From contig JAJDVJ010000090.1 in NCBI GenBank assembly GCA_022826205.1, positions 1-58,748 on the forward strand: a stretch of DNA of 58,748 nt, given 5' to 3'. The notes beneath the pieces are model-generated. The model did no database searches and was not told the origin of the DNA. It saw only the letters and a program-made list of their open reading frames with translations. Origin of the DNA: Silicimonas sp. (lineage in GTDB: Bacteria > Pseudomonadota > Alphaproteobacteria > Rhodobacterales > Rhodobacteraceae). Position 1 is the stretch's first letter. Each line of letters starts with the position of its first letter. Of the stretch, positions 1 to 7,757 are shown in pieces. Position numbers and translations under genes: made by a program.

Positions 1-225
1 TACGGCAAGCGGCTCGTCATCGCCAACGAGGCCTACACCAGCAGGACCCGTTCGTGGGACGGCTTTGTGGACCAAAAGCTCGGCGGCGCGAAGACGGTCT
101 CGGACGGCAGCATCGTCGTCGACCGGGACATGAACGGCGCACGCGGCATCATGCTGCGCGCGCTCTACGGCAACCTGGGCCGTTTCCAGGCGGCGGGTGC
201 GGAAGTTGCGCTCGTTGCGGAATAA
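1..225 (+). CDS. C-terminal part of a TnpB (IS200/IS605 OrfB)-like protein lacking its zinc-ribbon cysteines, cut by the window edge
   Basis: Frame 1 is open from the first base to a TAA at 223-225 and gives 74 residues. It carries the NEAYTSRT block, an LGG block and the DRDMNGARGIMLRAL block that are typical of the end of TnpB/OrfB RNA-guided nucleases; the first Asp of DRD fits the third RuvC acidic residue. In usual TnpB proteins a CxxC...CxxC zinc ribbon lies between these blocks. Here the four positions appear to be Arg and Asp (TRSWDG) and Ser and Ser (SDGS). The reading frame is nevertheless open and the RuvC block intact, so this is either a cysteine-free lineage or early decay. The N-terminal part lies outside the window, and no element end is recognisable in 226-320. 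Confidence 0.65.
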   Translation, partial: YGKRLVIANEAYTSRTRSWDGFVDQKLGGAKTVSDGSIVVDRDMNGARGIMLRALYGNLGRFQAAGAEVALVAE

Positions 226-321
226 ATCAAGTGCTTGCAGTCCCGCCGATCATCTTCACGCTCATTGCGTCGCGACAGATCATTTCCAGGATGACCACAG
301 GCACAGTGAAGGGTTGAGTGC

Positions 322-604
322 ATGGACGAGGCGCACGTGCAGCTCCTGGCCACGCTCGACACCAAGGCCGAAGAAGTGGAATACCCGACTCGACAGCATT
401 TCGGGCAAGGTGTCGCGTCGCGCACCATATCAGGATCGTGTCGGCGGCCTGATCGAAGATGCTGTGCTGCGGCAGGCCTTTCTTGATCGCGTCCTGGAAT
501 CGCTTCGCCGAGACATTGTGGTGACCGCGCTTGACGCGCATATTTCGGCGCCTGAGACCACGCTTGCGATCATCGGCACGCTGGACGACCTTGCGCCAAA
601 CTGA
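322..604 (+). pseudogene. Remnant of a Tm-1-like ATP-binding (UPF0261) family gene
   Basis: An ATG at 322 opens MDEAHVQLLATLDTKAEEVE, which resembles the start of Tm-1-like/UPF0261 proteins (a LxATLDTKGEE motif). That frame soon stops. In the next frame, up to the TGA at 602-604, there is a stretch (LRQAFLDRVLESLRRDI followed by TALDAHISAP) that resembles the extreme C-terminus of the same family (a DIPVxELDAHINDP-type motif). Family members are about 400 residues, so the whole middle has been deleted with a frame change, leaving the two ends about 100 bases apart. It sits 14 bases before the class II aldolase gene, so the two were probably once an operon of acid-sugar type. The family call rests on short motifs. 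Confidence 0.6.
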
Positions 605-618
605 AAGGAACCGGAAAC

Positions 619-1272
619 TTGTCTGAAATTGACGAAAAGAAGGATGCATTGATCGCCACGGCGAAGCGCTGCTTTGACCTGCGGCTTCAGACCAATGCCG
701 GCGGCAATCTCTCGGTTCGGCTCGAGAGCCGGGATGCAATCCTCATCAAGCCATCCGGAGTCGGGTTCAACGAATGCTGCCGCGACAATCTGCAGATCGT
801 GCACATGGACGGCAGGATTGAGCCGAGTCCTCACAAGCCTTCCAAGGATCTGGGTTTTCACCTTGGCCTTTATCGTACGCGCGAAGACATTCGCGCGATC
901 GTTCACTGCCACAGCCCTTGGGCGACGGGATACGCAAGCGCGGGTCTCGAAGTGCCGTGCCTGACGGTTCAGTCGGTCGAGAAGATTGGCCGCCTGCCCC
1001 TGATTCCGTTGTCATCCAAGGGCGGGCCTCAAACCGAGCACGAAATCAGCCCGGTCTTCAGCGACTCCAGAATCGTGGCCGCAGTTCTGGCCAATCATGG
1101 TACGATTGGAGTCGGACCGTCACTCATGAGCGCCCAGTACCTGGCCGAGATCGTCGAGGAAACTGCACATATCGCGTATCTGCGCGATGTGCTCGCGGCC
1201 GTGCACGGGCAGCACGGGATTGGCCTGCCAAGGTTTGGGACGGCCGAGGACGCGGATGCCGACATGACCTGA
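619..1272 (+). CDS. Class II aldolase/adducin family protein (fuculose-phosphate aldolase-like)
   Basis: A TTG start at 619 follows AAAGGA at 604-609 and gives 217 residues, the usual length for the family. Zinc-site features are visible: an HCH pair in IVHCHSPWATGY and a third histidine in LANHGTIGVG. The catalytic acid is expected just before the FHLGLY motif; the sequence there reads SKDLGFH, so an Asp takes the place of the Glu in the SSEWRFH of L-fuculose-1-phosphate aldolase. NAGGNLS near residue 36 is the phosphate-binding loop. Such proteins cleave or decarboxylate phosphorylated sugars or sugar acids in the cytoplasm. The upstream Tm-1-like partner is broken, so the pathway this enzyme served may no longer be complete. 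The substrate cannot be assigned. Confidence 0.85.
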   Translation: MSEIDEKKDALIATAKRCFDLRLQTNAGGNLSVRLESRDAILIKPSGVGFNECCRDNLQIVHMDGRIEPSPHKPSKDLGFHLGLYRTREDIRAIVHCHSPWATGYASAGLEVPCLTVQSVEKIGRLPLIPLSSKGGPQTEHEISPVFSDSRIVAAVLANHGTIGVGPSLMSAQYLAEIVEETAHIAYLRDVLAAVHGQHGIGLPRFGTAEDADADMT

Positions 1273-1356
1273 GGGGCGGATGGGGCCATCGAAGGCAAGT
1301 GAAGGATTCGCGTCAAGTTGCCGGAAAGCGAACGCACCGTGACCGCACGAATCATG

Positions 1357-1388
1357 GTGCAGGGGCCTCCTCGCAGCGGCCCCTGCAC
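1357..1388. terminator. Strong hairpin between convergent genes
   Basis: An 11-bp perfect stem (GTGCAGGGGCC at 1357-1367 pairing with GGCCCCTGCAC at 1378-1388) with a 10-base loop lies between the end of the aldolase gene and the end of phoX, which converge here. No clear T-run follows on either strand, so it is a hairpin that may block read-through rather than a textbook intrinsic terminator. Confidence 0.6.
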
Positions 1389-1398
1389 GTATCGCGTT

Positions 1399-3372
1399 TC
1401 AGCCGACCAGGCCAGCGTCTTCGCGCCAGACGGCAATGACGGTCGAGCGCGCCAACGTGCCGTCGCCATCCGGGAACGGAGAATCTGGGTGCTGGATGCC
1501 CACGAACATCGTGCGGCGGTCCGCGGACCAGGTAAGGCCCGTGACCTCGCTGCCGTGCGGGCCTGTCATGAAGCGGCGAATTTCGCCGGTCTCCGGATCG
1601 CCTGCCAGCATCTGGTTATTGCCCTGACCTTCGAAGTGCCCTTCGTTCGAGTCATTGCCGTCAGTCTGGACCCAGAGAATGCCGGCGCTGTCGAACATCA
1701 TCCCGTCGGGCGAGTTGAACATGTTGCCCTCGGAAATGTTCGGGGAACCGGCATAGGCGTCCGAGTGGACCGCAGGATTGCCCGCCAAGACGTAGAGATC
1801 CCAGCGGAAGGTATCCGTCCCATGATCGTCGCTTGAGGGATACCAGCGCAGGATCTGGCCGTACCGGTTTTCCGAACGCGCGTTGGGCGCGTTTAGCTCC
1901 ATCGGCTGCCCTGCCGCATTTGCCCGCAGCTTTCCGTCCTTCAGGACGTTACGCCGCGAATTGTTTGTCAGGGCGCAATAGCCTTCCGCCGCAATCGGGT
2001 TGACCGCGACCCATTCCGGCCGATCCATGGTGGTGGCTCCCACCTTCGTGGCGGCCATGCGCGTGAACACCCGGATCTCGGCCTCGGACATGCCGGTCGA
2101 CTCTTCGGTCAGTTCGATCCACTCGCCGGTGCCGTCCCAGTTGAACTTTGCCGTGTACAGGCGCCCGTTGTCCATCAGGTCATCGGTGTCTCCGCCCGGC
2201 GCATACGTGTTGTTCGACATGTACTTGTACATGTACTCGCCGCGTTCGTCGTCGCCCATGTAGACGACTAAGTGGCCTGACGGTGCGATCACGCAGGCGG
2301 CGTTTTCATGCTTGAAACGTCCGAGCGCCGTGCGCTTGACAGGAGTCGAGGTCGGGTCCGAGGGGTCGATCTCGACAATGTAGCCGTGGCGGCGAGGCTC
2401 GTTCGGGTTTTGCGAGATGTCGAAACGGGAGTCGAACTTCTCGTAGGCATACCGGCCTTTGAGATTGATTCCATAGCGCTTGTAGTCGTCGGGACGCCCG
2501 AACGCCTGGTCGGTCGAGCCGAAATAGCCGTTGAAGTTCTCCTCGCAGGTCAGGTAGGTGCCCCACGGCGTCTTGCCTGCACCGCAATTGTTCAACGTGC
2601 CCCTTGCGAGCGTGCCGGTGGGATCCTCCGTTGTCTTCAGGAGGTCGTGTCCTGCAGCGGGTCCGGACATGCGGATCTCGGTCTGGTGGGTGATTCGCCG
2701 GTTGAACGGTGAGTCGACCACGACCTGCCAGCCGCTTTCGCTACGGGCGACCTCGAAGACGGCCACGCCTTGTAGGTTCTGGATGACATCCACCTCGGCG
2801 GCGCTGGCGGGCATGACGCGCAAGGGCGTCGGCGCTTCTTCGCCTTTTGCCAAGGCATCGGCCTTGGCCTTCTCGTTCTCGGCTTTGACGGCGGCGGCGC
2901 GTTCGGGCAGGTTGACGCCGAGATTGACGTATTCATGGTTGACCGCGATGACTTCGTGGCCGTTGATCTCGAAGAGTTCCATTCCGTCCGTGTTTTCGCC
3001 GAACACCCTGTTGGCTTTGCCGGGCGGAAGCGTCGTGGTCTGGCTGAAGGCGGGCGCGTCCGAAAACAGGGGATCGCCATAGCGCACAAGCGGAGCCCAC
3101 TTGTAGGCCTTCGGCACGTGCACGGTGTAATCGGTCGCGATCGGAACCGCGTCAAAGGCAAAGCGACCGGTTGCCGCTTCGGCGGCTGTCGTGGAAAGGA
3201 GCGTGCCCGTGCCCATCGCCGCGGCACCTGAGCCAAAGGCGAGCACACCACCCATGAATCCCCTGCGGTTGAGCGCTGTTCCGACGATCGCGTCGAATTC
3301 GGTCTCGTCCGGTCGAGGGTCATTTAACTCGTCCCACTCGTCCCAACTGAGTTCGGTGTTCTCAATGTCCAT
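1399..3372 (-). CDS. phoX: PhoX-family alkaline phosphatase (DUF839), Tat-exported
   Basis: 657 residues, start ATG at 3372 preceded by AGGAGT on the minus strand. Residues about 35-67 form a Tat signal: NRRGFMGG, then a hydrophobic Ala/Gly stretch ending near AEA. The body matches PhoX (DUF839) proteins: a GAGKTPWGTYLTCEEN block, a GRFKHENAACV block, YMGDDERGEYMYKY and a C-terminal ADRRTMFVGIQHP block. The family hydrolyses phosphomonoesters in the periplasm with calcium and iron cofactors, releasing phosphate from organic compounds, and is usually induced by phosphate starvation. No clear PhoB box is visible upstream, but a perfect palindrome lies at 3462-3477. The gene is transcribed alone and converges on the aldolase gene. 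Confidence 0.9.
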   Translation of the reverse strand: MDIENTELSWDEWDELNDPRPDETEFDAIVGTALNRRGFMGGVLAFGSGAAAMGTGTLLSTTAAEAATGRFAFDAVPIATDYTVHVPKAYKWAPLVRYGDPLFSDAPAFSQTTTLPPGKANRVFGENTDGMELFEINGHEVIAVNHEYVNLGVNLPERAAAVKAENEKAKADALAKGEEAPTPLRVMPASAAEVDVIQNLQGVAVFEVARSESGWQVVVDSPFNRRITHQTEIRMSGPAAGHDLLKTTEDPTGTLARGTLNNCGAGKTPWGTYLTCEENFNGYFGSTDQAFGRPDDYKRYGINLKGRYAYEKFDSRFDISQNPNEPRRHGYIVEIDPSDPTSTPVKRTALGRFKHENAACVIAPSGHLVVYMGDDERGEYMYKYMSNNTYAPGGDTDDLMDNGRLYTAKFNWDGTGEWIELTEESTGMSEAEIRVFTRMAATKVGATTMDRPEWVAVNPIAAEGYCALTNNSRRNVLKDGKLRANAAGQPMELNAPNARSENRYGQILRWYPSSDDHGTDTFRWDLYVLAGNPAVHSDAYAGSPNISEGNMFNSPDGMMFDSAGILWVQTDGNDSNEGHFEGQGNNQMLAGDPETGEIRRFMTGPHGSEVTGLTWSADRRTMFVGIQHPDSPFPDGDGTLARSTVIAVWREDAGLVG

Positions 3373-3920
3373 TCTGGCTTACTCCTTTGGTGGCAAGATT
3401 TGCGCCGCCATCCGTGCGACGCACGGACCGTGAATTACGGTTCTGGACGAAACCTGAGTGACGGATTTGTAAATCCGGTGTGAAAATTCCGCTGGCGGTG
3501 CGGCGCTGCGCAGAACCTTGATGCCCGGATCCAGAATCGAGCCGCGATCACGCTGTACAGATCGGGCGGATGGACAAATCACCGGAAAATTCGAGCGCCG
3601 CGCATTGCGATTCCGCCCCATGCAACGACTCCGACGGCCGCAGGCGCGCGGCAAGTTCGCTCGACGGGCTGCCGTGTGCGTTCGATCCCGAACTTGCAGG
3701 TGAATTACTGAACATCGTTCGGACGTAGGCGGAAGAGGACACTGCGGTGGTCATCTTCGCTCATGATAGTGACGTTGCCACCAGCCGCGTAACTTTCGTG
3801 AATTACTGTGTGATCACCGAGGACGATTTGCCAGACGGCATTTTCGGCGCAGCAGGAAGCCACACTTGCGGCTGTTTCTGCGAGCATCTAGAGAGCGGTT
3901 CATCTGACAGGTGCAACCCA
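3373..3920. other. Divergent intergenic region between phoX and the ureohydrolase gene
   Basis: 548 bases without a convincing gene. It contains a perfect palindrome at 3462-3477 and three occurrences of GTGAATTAC (3430-3438, 3700-3708, 3798-3806); the last two share the longer GTGAATTACTG. The open frame upstream of 3921 in the ureohydrolase frame has no family similarity and no good ribosome site. I see no riboswitch that I recognise. Confidence 0.5.
3462..3477. promoter_or_regulatory. Perfect 16-bp palindrome, candidate operator
   Basis: CGGATTTGTAAATCCG: two 7-base arms around a central GT, about 90 bases upstream of the phoX start and about 440 upstream of the ureohydrolase start. The symmetry suits a dimeric regulator. 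The regulator is unknown, and the site does not match the direct-repeat PhoB box. Confidence 0.4.
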
Positions 3921-4907
3921 ATGAGTCACGACTACGAAACCGGGCGGTTGAACTTGCCGTTTGTTGGCATTTCGACATTTGCAAAGGCGCCCTATGAGCC
4001 CGACTGGACCAGGATCAACGCCGACGTGGCGATACTGGGGGCTCCGTTTGACTTTGGCACGCAATGGCGCGCGGGCGCACGGTTCGGCCCACGGAGCATT
4101 CGTGAGGCCTCGACCCTGTTTTCGTTCGGCCATGCAGGCGCTTACGACCACGAAGACGATGTGACTTATCTGGCCGACACGCGCATTGTCGATCTTGGCG
4201 ATGCCGACATCGTTCACACCGATACGCTCGCCAGTCACGCCAACATCGAGACTGGCGTGCGCGCCATTCTTGGCTCGGGAGCGATGCCCGTTGTGCTAGG
4301 TGGCGACCATTCGGTCAACATCCCCTGTGTCGCCGCATTTTCGGATCAGGAGCCGATTCACATCGTTCAGATCGACGCGCATCTCGACTTCGTCGATGAA
4401 CGGCACGGCGTTCGATTCGGACATGGCAATCCGATGCGCCGTGCCGCGGAACGCTCTTGGGTTTCCGGCCTGTCGCAAATCGGGATGCGAAATGTTTCGT
4501 CAACGGCAAAGGAGGGATACGACGACGCACGCCGGATGGGATCGGACATCGTCTCGGTCCGCCAGTTCCGTGCCATGGGTGTCGACGCCATGCTGGACCG
4601 GATTCCTGTCGGCGCAAGATACTATGTCACGATAGATATCGACGGATTTGATCCGTCGATCGCGCCGGGTACGGGCACGCCCAGCCACGGCGGTTTTCTT
4701 TATTACGAAGTCCTGGAGTTCCTGGATGGTCTCACCCGCCGCGGCAAGGTTGTCGGAATCGACCTCGTCGAAGTTGCGCCGGACTATGACCACTCTGGCT
4801 CTACCGCGATCCTCGCCGCCCAGTTGCTCTTGAATCTCATTGGGCGGGCATTCGCATCCAAGAGGCCGGATGGGCTCGACGCAGACGGTGTGGATGGCGC
4901 CACCTGA
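3921..4907 (+). CDS. Ureohydrolase of the agmatinase/guanidinobutyrase family
   Basis: 328 residues from the ATG at 3921. The in-frame extension upstream to 3747 shows no similarity to the family. The binuclear manganese motifs are complete: GGDHS, DAHLDF, the DIDGFDPS block and a Glu in LVEVAPDYD. Members split agmatine, guanidinobutyrate or related guanidino compounds into urea and an amine. Length and motifs fit agmatinase-like enzymes better than arginase, but the substrate is not determined by sequence alone. The gene stands alone and converges on the oxidoreductase gene at 5061-6221. Convergent space 4908-5060 has only weak hairpins. Confidence 0.88.
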   Translation: MSHDYETGRLNLPFVGISTFAKAPYEPDWTRINADVAILGAPFDFGTQWRAGARFGPRSIREASTLFSFGHAGAYDHEDDVTYLADTRIVDLGDADIVHTDTLASHANIETGVRAILGSGAMPVVLGGDHSVNIPCVAAFSDQEPIHIVQIDAHLDFVDERHGVRFGHGNPMRRAAERSWVSGLSQIGMRNVSSTAKEGYDDARRMGSDIVSVRQFRAMGVDAMLDRIPVGARYYVTIDIDGFDPSIAPGTGTPSHGGFLYYEVLEFLDGLTRRGKVVGIDLVEVAPDYDHSGSTAILAAQLLLNLIGRAFASKRPDGLDADGVDGAT

Positions 4908-5060
4908 AGGCATCCATTGACCAGGCACCCCGGCACGTCCCGGGCCGGACATACGGAACGTCGGATCCCACGCTAAACTTCTTTTTGAACTCGGCCGATG
5001 GGGTCGCAGGTGCACCGGGTCAGTGCACAATGTTGCATTCGCGATCGAGAACGAGGCGCG

Positions 5061-6221
5061 TCATTCGAGAAGCATTGGCGGTCGGGCATCTACCCAGGCA
5101 CCGTTCGCCATTCCCGATTCCGCGACGGCGTGGATTGCGGCCACTGAGCGCAGTCCGTCCTCCGCACCTGGCACGAAGTCGGCAGCACTGTCCGCCTCGC
5201 GGCCCTCCTTTCTGGCCCGGATGTGCTCGGCGAGATCGCGGTAAATGTTCGCGAAGGCAAGCGGCAGGCCTTCGGCATGACCGATCGTCATCCTGCTCGC
5301 TCGGTCGGCACCGGGCGAAAGGCTGCCTTCCCCGCGTTCGATGACCTGAAGGCGTTCGCCCAAAGGCATCCAGTACAACTGGTTCGGATGCTCCTGGGAC
5401 CACCGAAGGCCGCCAGTCTCTCCGAACACCTGGATTTCCAGCCCATGCTGCCGACCGATGGCCACAGATGATGTCCAGAGCCGACCCGTAGCACCACCAT
5501 CCATGCGGAAGTTGACCATGGCGTCGTCTTCCAGTTCGCGGCCTGCGACACAGGAAACGCAATCGGCCGAAAGACGCTGCATCTGCTGTCCCGTAACGAA
5601 ACTTGCCATGTGGAGAGCGTGGATGCCGCAATCTGCAAATTGGGCTGACACCCCGGCCTGTTTCGGATCGTAGCGCCAGCGAACGCGCGGGTTGTCGGCA
5701 TCAGCCGCGTCGGCGTGGTGCCCGTGGGCAAAATTGGCAACCACAAGGCGCACCTTGCCCAGGTCTCCGCGCGCGACCATTGCCCTCATGTGTCGCACGA
5801 GGGGATAGCCGGAATATCCATAGTTGACGGCGCAGATGCGGCCCTTGTCGCGGCAAAGGCGCACGATCTCCTCGGCCTCCGCGACTGTGATTGTCATCGG
5901 CTTTTCGCAAAGCACGTCGAATCCTGCCAAGAGAAAGGCCTTCGCAATCTCGAAGTGGGTTGCGTTCGGCGTGGCGATCGTGACCAGGTCGACCCGATCC
6001 GGGTGCGCGGACTCGCCCTTGAGCATCTCCTGCCAACCGCCATAGGAACGGCTCTCTGAAAGACCGAGTTCCAGGCCGTACGCCTGCGCCGCCTCGGGCC
6101 GGTGGTCGAGGGCGCCCGCCACGAAGGCAAATTCGCCATCCAATGCGGTCGCCAGCCTGTGCGCCGGCCCGATCTGGCTGCCCTTGCCGCCGCCGATCAT
6201 GCCCCAATTCAGAGTCTGCAT
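5061..6221 (-). CDS. Gfo/Idh/MocA family oxidoreductase
   Basis: 386 residues from the ATG at 6221, preceded by GGCGGAAAG on the minus strand; a longer in-frame start at 6278 adds 19 charged residues with no family support. The N-terminus has the nucleotide-binding loop (GMIGGGKGSQIGPAHR), then the VTIATPNATH strand and the conserved CEKPMT motif near residue 100, where the Lys is catalytic. The C-terminal part is the alpha/beta substrate domain. These enzymes oxidise or reduce sugars, inositols and related compounds with NAD(P). No neighbouring operon tells the substrate. Confidence 0.88.
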   Translation of the reverse strand: MQTLNWGMIGGGKGSQIGPAHRLATALDGEFAFVAGALDHRPEAAQAYGLELGLSESRSYGGWQEMLKGESAHPDRVDLVTIATPNATHFEIAKAFLLAGFDVLCEKPMTITVAEAEEIVRLCRDKGRICAVNYGYSGYPLVRHMRAMVARGDLGKVRLVVANFAHGHHADAADADNPRVRWRYDPKQAGVSAQFADCGIHALHMASFVTGQQMQRLSADCVSCVAGRELEDDAMVNFRMDGGATGRLWTSSVAIGRQHGLEIQVFGETGGLRWSQEHPNQLYWMPLGERLQVIERGEGSLSPGADRASRMTIGHAEGLPLAFANIYRDLAEHIRARKEGREADSAADFVPGAEDGLRSVAAIHAVAESGMANGAWVDARPPMLLE

Positions 6222-6423
6222 GGGATGTACTTTCCGCCGGGTTCGTTGCCCAAATTCCGGTTCTGGCCGGGTCTTCAAAGCGTAGTACGCCGATCGGCCG
6301 CGGGAGACGTTCCGACTTTGGGCAAGGCTTCGCGACCCGTCTGCTGCCGCCGCCGCTCACTCGGCGGGCGCAACGCGCACGCCAAAGCGGAAAAGACAAT
6401 ACTGGGGACATAAGCCCCCAAGC

Positions 6424-6549
6424 CTATCCTTGGCGCGCCTTGAACCTGCGCTGCGTCTTGTTGATCACATAGACACGGCCCTTGCGGCGCACCACGCGGC
6501 AGTCGCGATGCCGGTTCTTCAGCGAACGAAGCGAGTTCCTGACTTTCAT
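6424..6549 (-). CDS. rpmJ: 50S ribosomal protein bL36
   Basis: 41 residues starting [20 protein letters not shown] and ending QRRFKARQG, the alphaproteobacterial form of bL36 in which the zinc-binding cysteines are mostly absent. A ribosome site (GGAGAGAGCC-like) lies just upstream of the ATG at 6549 on the minus strand. The protein is a small structural part of the large ribosomal subunit. It is divergent in sense from nothing nearby and sits alone, 67 bases from tRNA-Val on the same strand. Confidence 0.95.
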   Translation of the reverse strand: MKVRNSLRSLKNRHRDCRVVRRKGRVYVINKTQRRFKARQG

Positions 6550-6616
6550 CGGCTCTCTCCTGATCGCGGCGCGAATCGCGCCTGTTTCCCTTGTGCCGCA
6601 TGACGGCGGCGGCGAA

Positions 6617-6691
<75 letters not shown>

Positions 6692-6825
6692 AATCCAACA
6701 GCGAGGCGCGGGGTTTGGCCCCGCGCCAATCGGGCATGCCATACTGCCTGGCCCGTCACAATTCAAGGGCTTTTGACGACGCGGAAGGTTGGCTATAACG
6801 GCCATGGTTCTGCGGGAGTCGTCTC

Positions 6826-7680
6826 ATGCGGGTGTTTGACCTGAAGATGCCTGTTGCTCGCACGACAAGTGTCGTGTTTGCTTCGCCGCATTCCGGTCGG
6901 GCATATCCGAGGGAATTCTTGCATCGCTCCATTCTCGATGAACGGACCCTGAGATCCTCGGAAGACGCCTTTGTCGACAGACTCTTTGCGTCCGCCCCGG
7001 TCCACGGTGCGCCGCTGCTTGCGGCCGTCGTGCCGCGCGCATGGATCGACGTGAACCGGTCGGTTGACGAGCTGGATCCTGCCCTGATCGAATGCGTCCG
7101 GGATAGCGTGCACAACCCGCGCGTCGCCTCGGGCCTCGGCGTCGTGCCGCGAGTGGTGGCAAATGGCAAGGCAATCTACCGAGGCAGGATTTCGTTTGAT
7201 GAGGCCAGGAAACGAATTGCTGAAGTCTGGCATCCTTGGCACGAGACGGTCTCGGTGCTGATGGACGAAAGCATGGCTTTCTTCGGAGAGGCCATCCTCG
7301 TCGACTGCCACTCCATGCCGCACGAGGCAATCGACACGATCCCTCACCTGCGGGGCGCCCGTCCCGAAATCGTCCTAGGCGACAGGTTTGGCACGGCAGC
7401 GGCATCCGATGTGGTCGACCAGGTCGAGGCGGCCTTTGCTGCCGCCGGGCTGAAGGTGGCCCGGAACGCACCTTTCGCCGGGGCATTCGCGACACAAAAC
7501 TATGGCCACCCGTCACGAGGCCGCCATGTTGTCCAGATCGAGATTGATCGTTCGCTCTATCTGAATGAGCGGACAATCCGACCGAACGGAAACTACCGGA
7601 AGTTCCGAAAGCTGATTGACGGGGTGGTTGCCGAAATCGTCGGGATCGGCCGCAAGGACATTTCCTTGGCCGCTGAGTAG
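6826..7680 (+). CDS. N-formylglutamate amidohydrolase family protein
   Basis: 284 residues from the ATG at 6826. It has the family blocks VFASPHSGRAYP near the N-terminus, ASEDAFVD-type (here SSEDAFVDRLF), RAWIDVNRSVDELDP, a zinc-site ILVDCHSMPH block and a C-terminal GRHVVQIEIDRSLYLNE. HutG-type members release formate from N-formylglutamate at the end of histidine degradation. No other hut gene is near, so the true substrate may differ. The gene ends just before a strong hairpin shared with the protease gene coming from the other side. Confidence 0.88.
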   Translation: MRVFDLKMPVARTTSVVFASPHSGRAYPREFLHRSILDERTLRSSEDAFVDRLFASAPVHGAPLLAAVVPRAWIDVNRSVDELDPALIECVRDSVHNPRVASGLGVVPRVVANGKAIYRGRISFDEARKRIAEVWHPWHETVSVLMDESMAFFGEAILVDCHSMPHEAIDTIPHLRGARPEIVLGDRFGTAAASDVVDQVEAAFAAAGLKVARNAPFAGAFATQNYGHPSRGRHVVQIEIDRSLYLNERTIRPNGNYRKFRKLIDGVVAEIVGIGRKDISLAAE

Positions 7681-7713
7681 CGTCGCCGCACCTTCCGGCA
7701 TCCGGATCATGAA

Positions 7714-7737
7714 AAAGGGCGCCCGCGGGCGCCCTTT
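7714..7737. terminator. Bidirectional intrinsic terminator
   Basis: A perfect 24-base palindrome: AAAGGGCGCCCG followed directly by its reverse complement. On the minus strand it is followed by a run of five T, so it terminates the protease gene ending at 7758. On the plus strand it follows the amidohydrolase gene by 33 bases, with a short T run. Confidence 0.85.
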
Positions 7738-7757
7738 CCGGTCCCAGTCTGATGCTG

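Noticed and set aside
3747..3920. Extended N-terminus of the ureohydrolase
   Set aside because: The 58 extra residues have no family similarity and lie in a region with palindromes; the ATG at 3921 matches the family start.
3373..3920. Guanidine-type riboswitch upstream of the ureohydrolase
   Set aside because: I looked for conserved guanidine-I core sequences and saw none.
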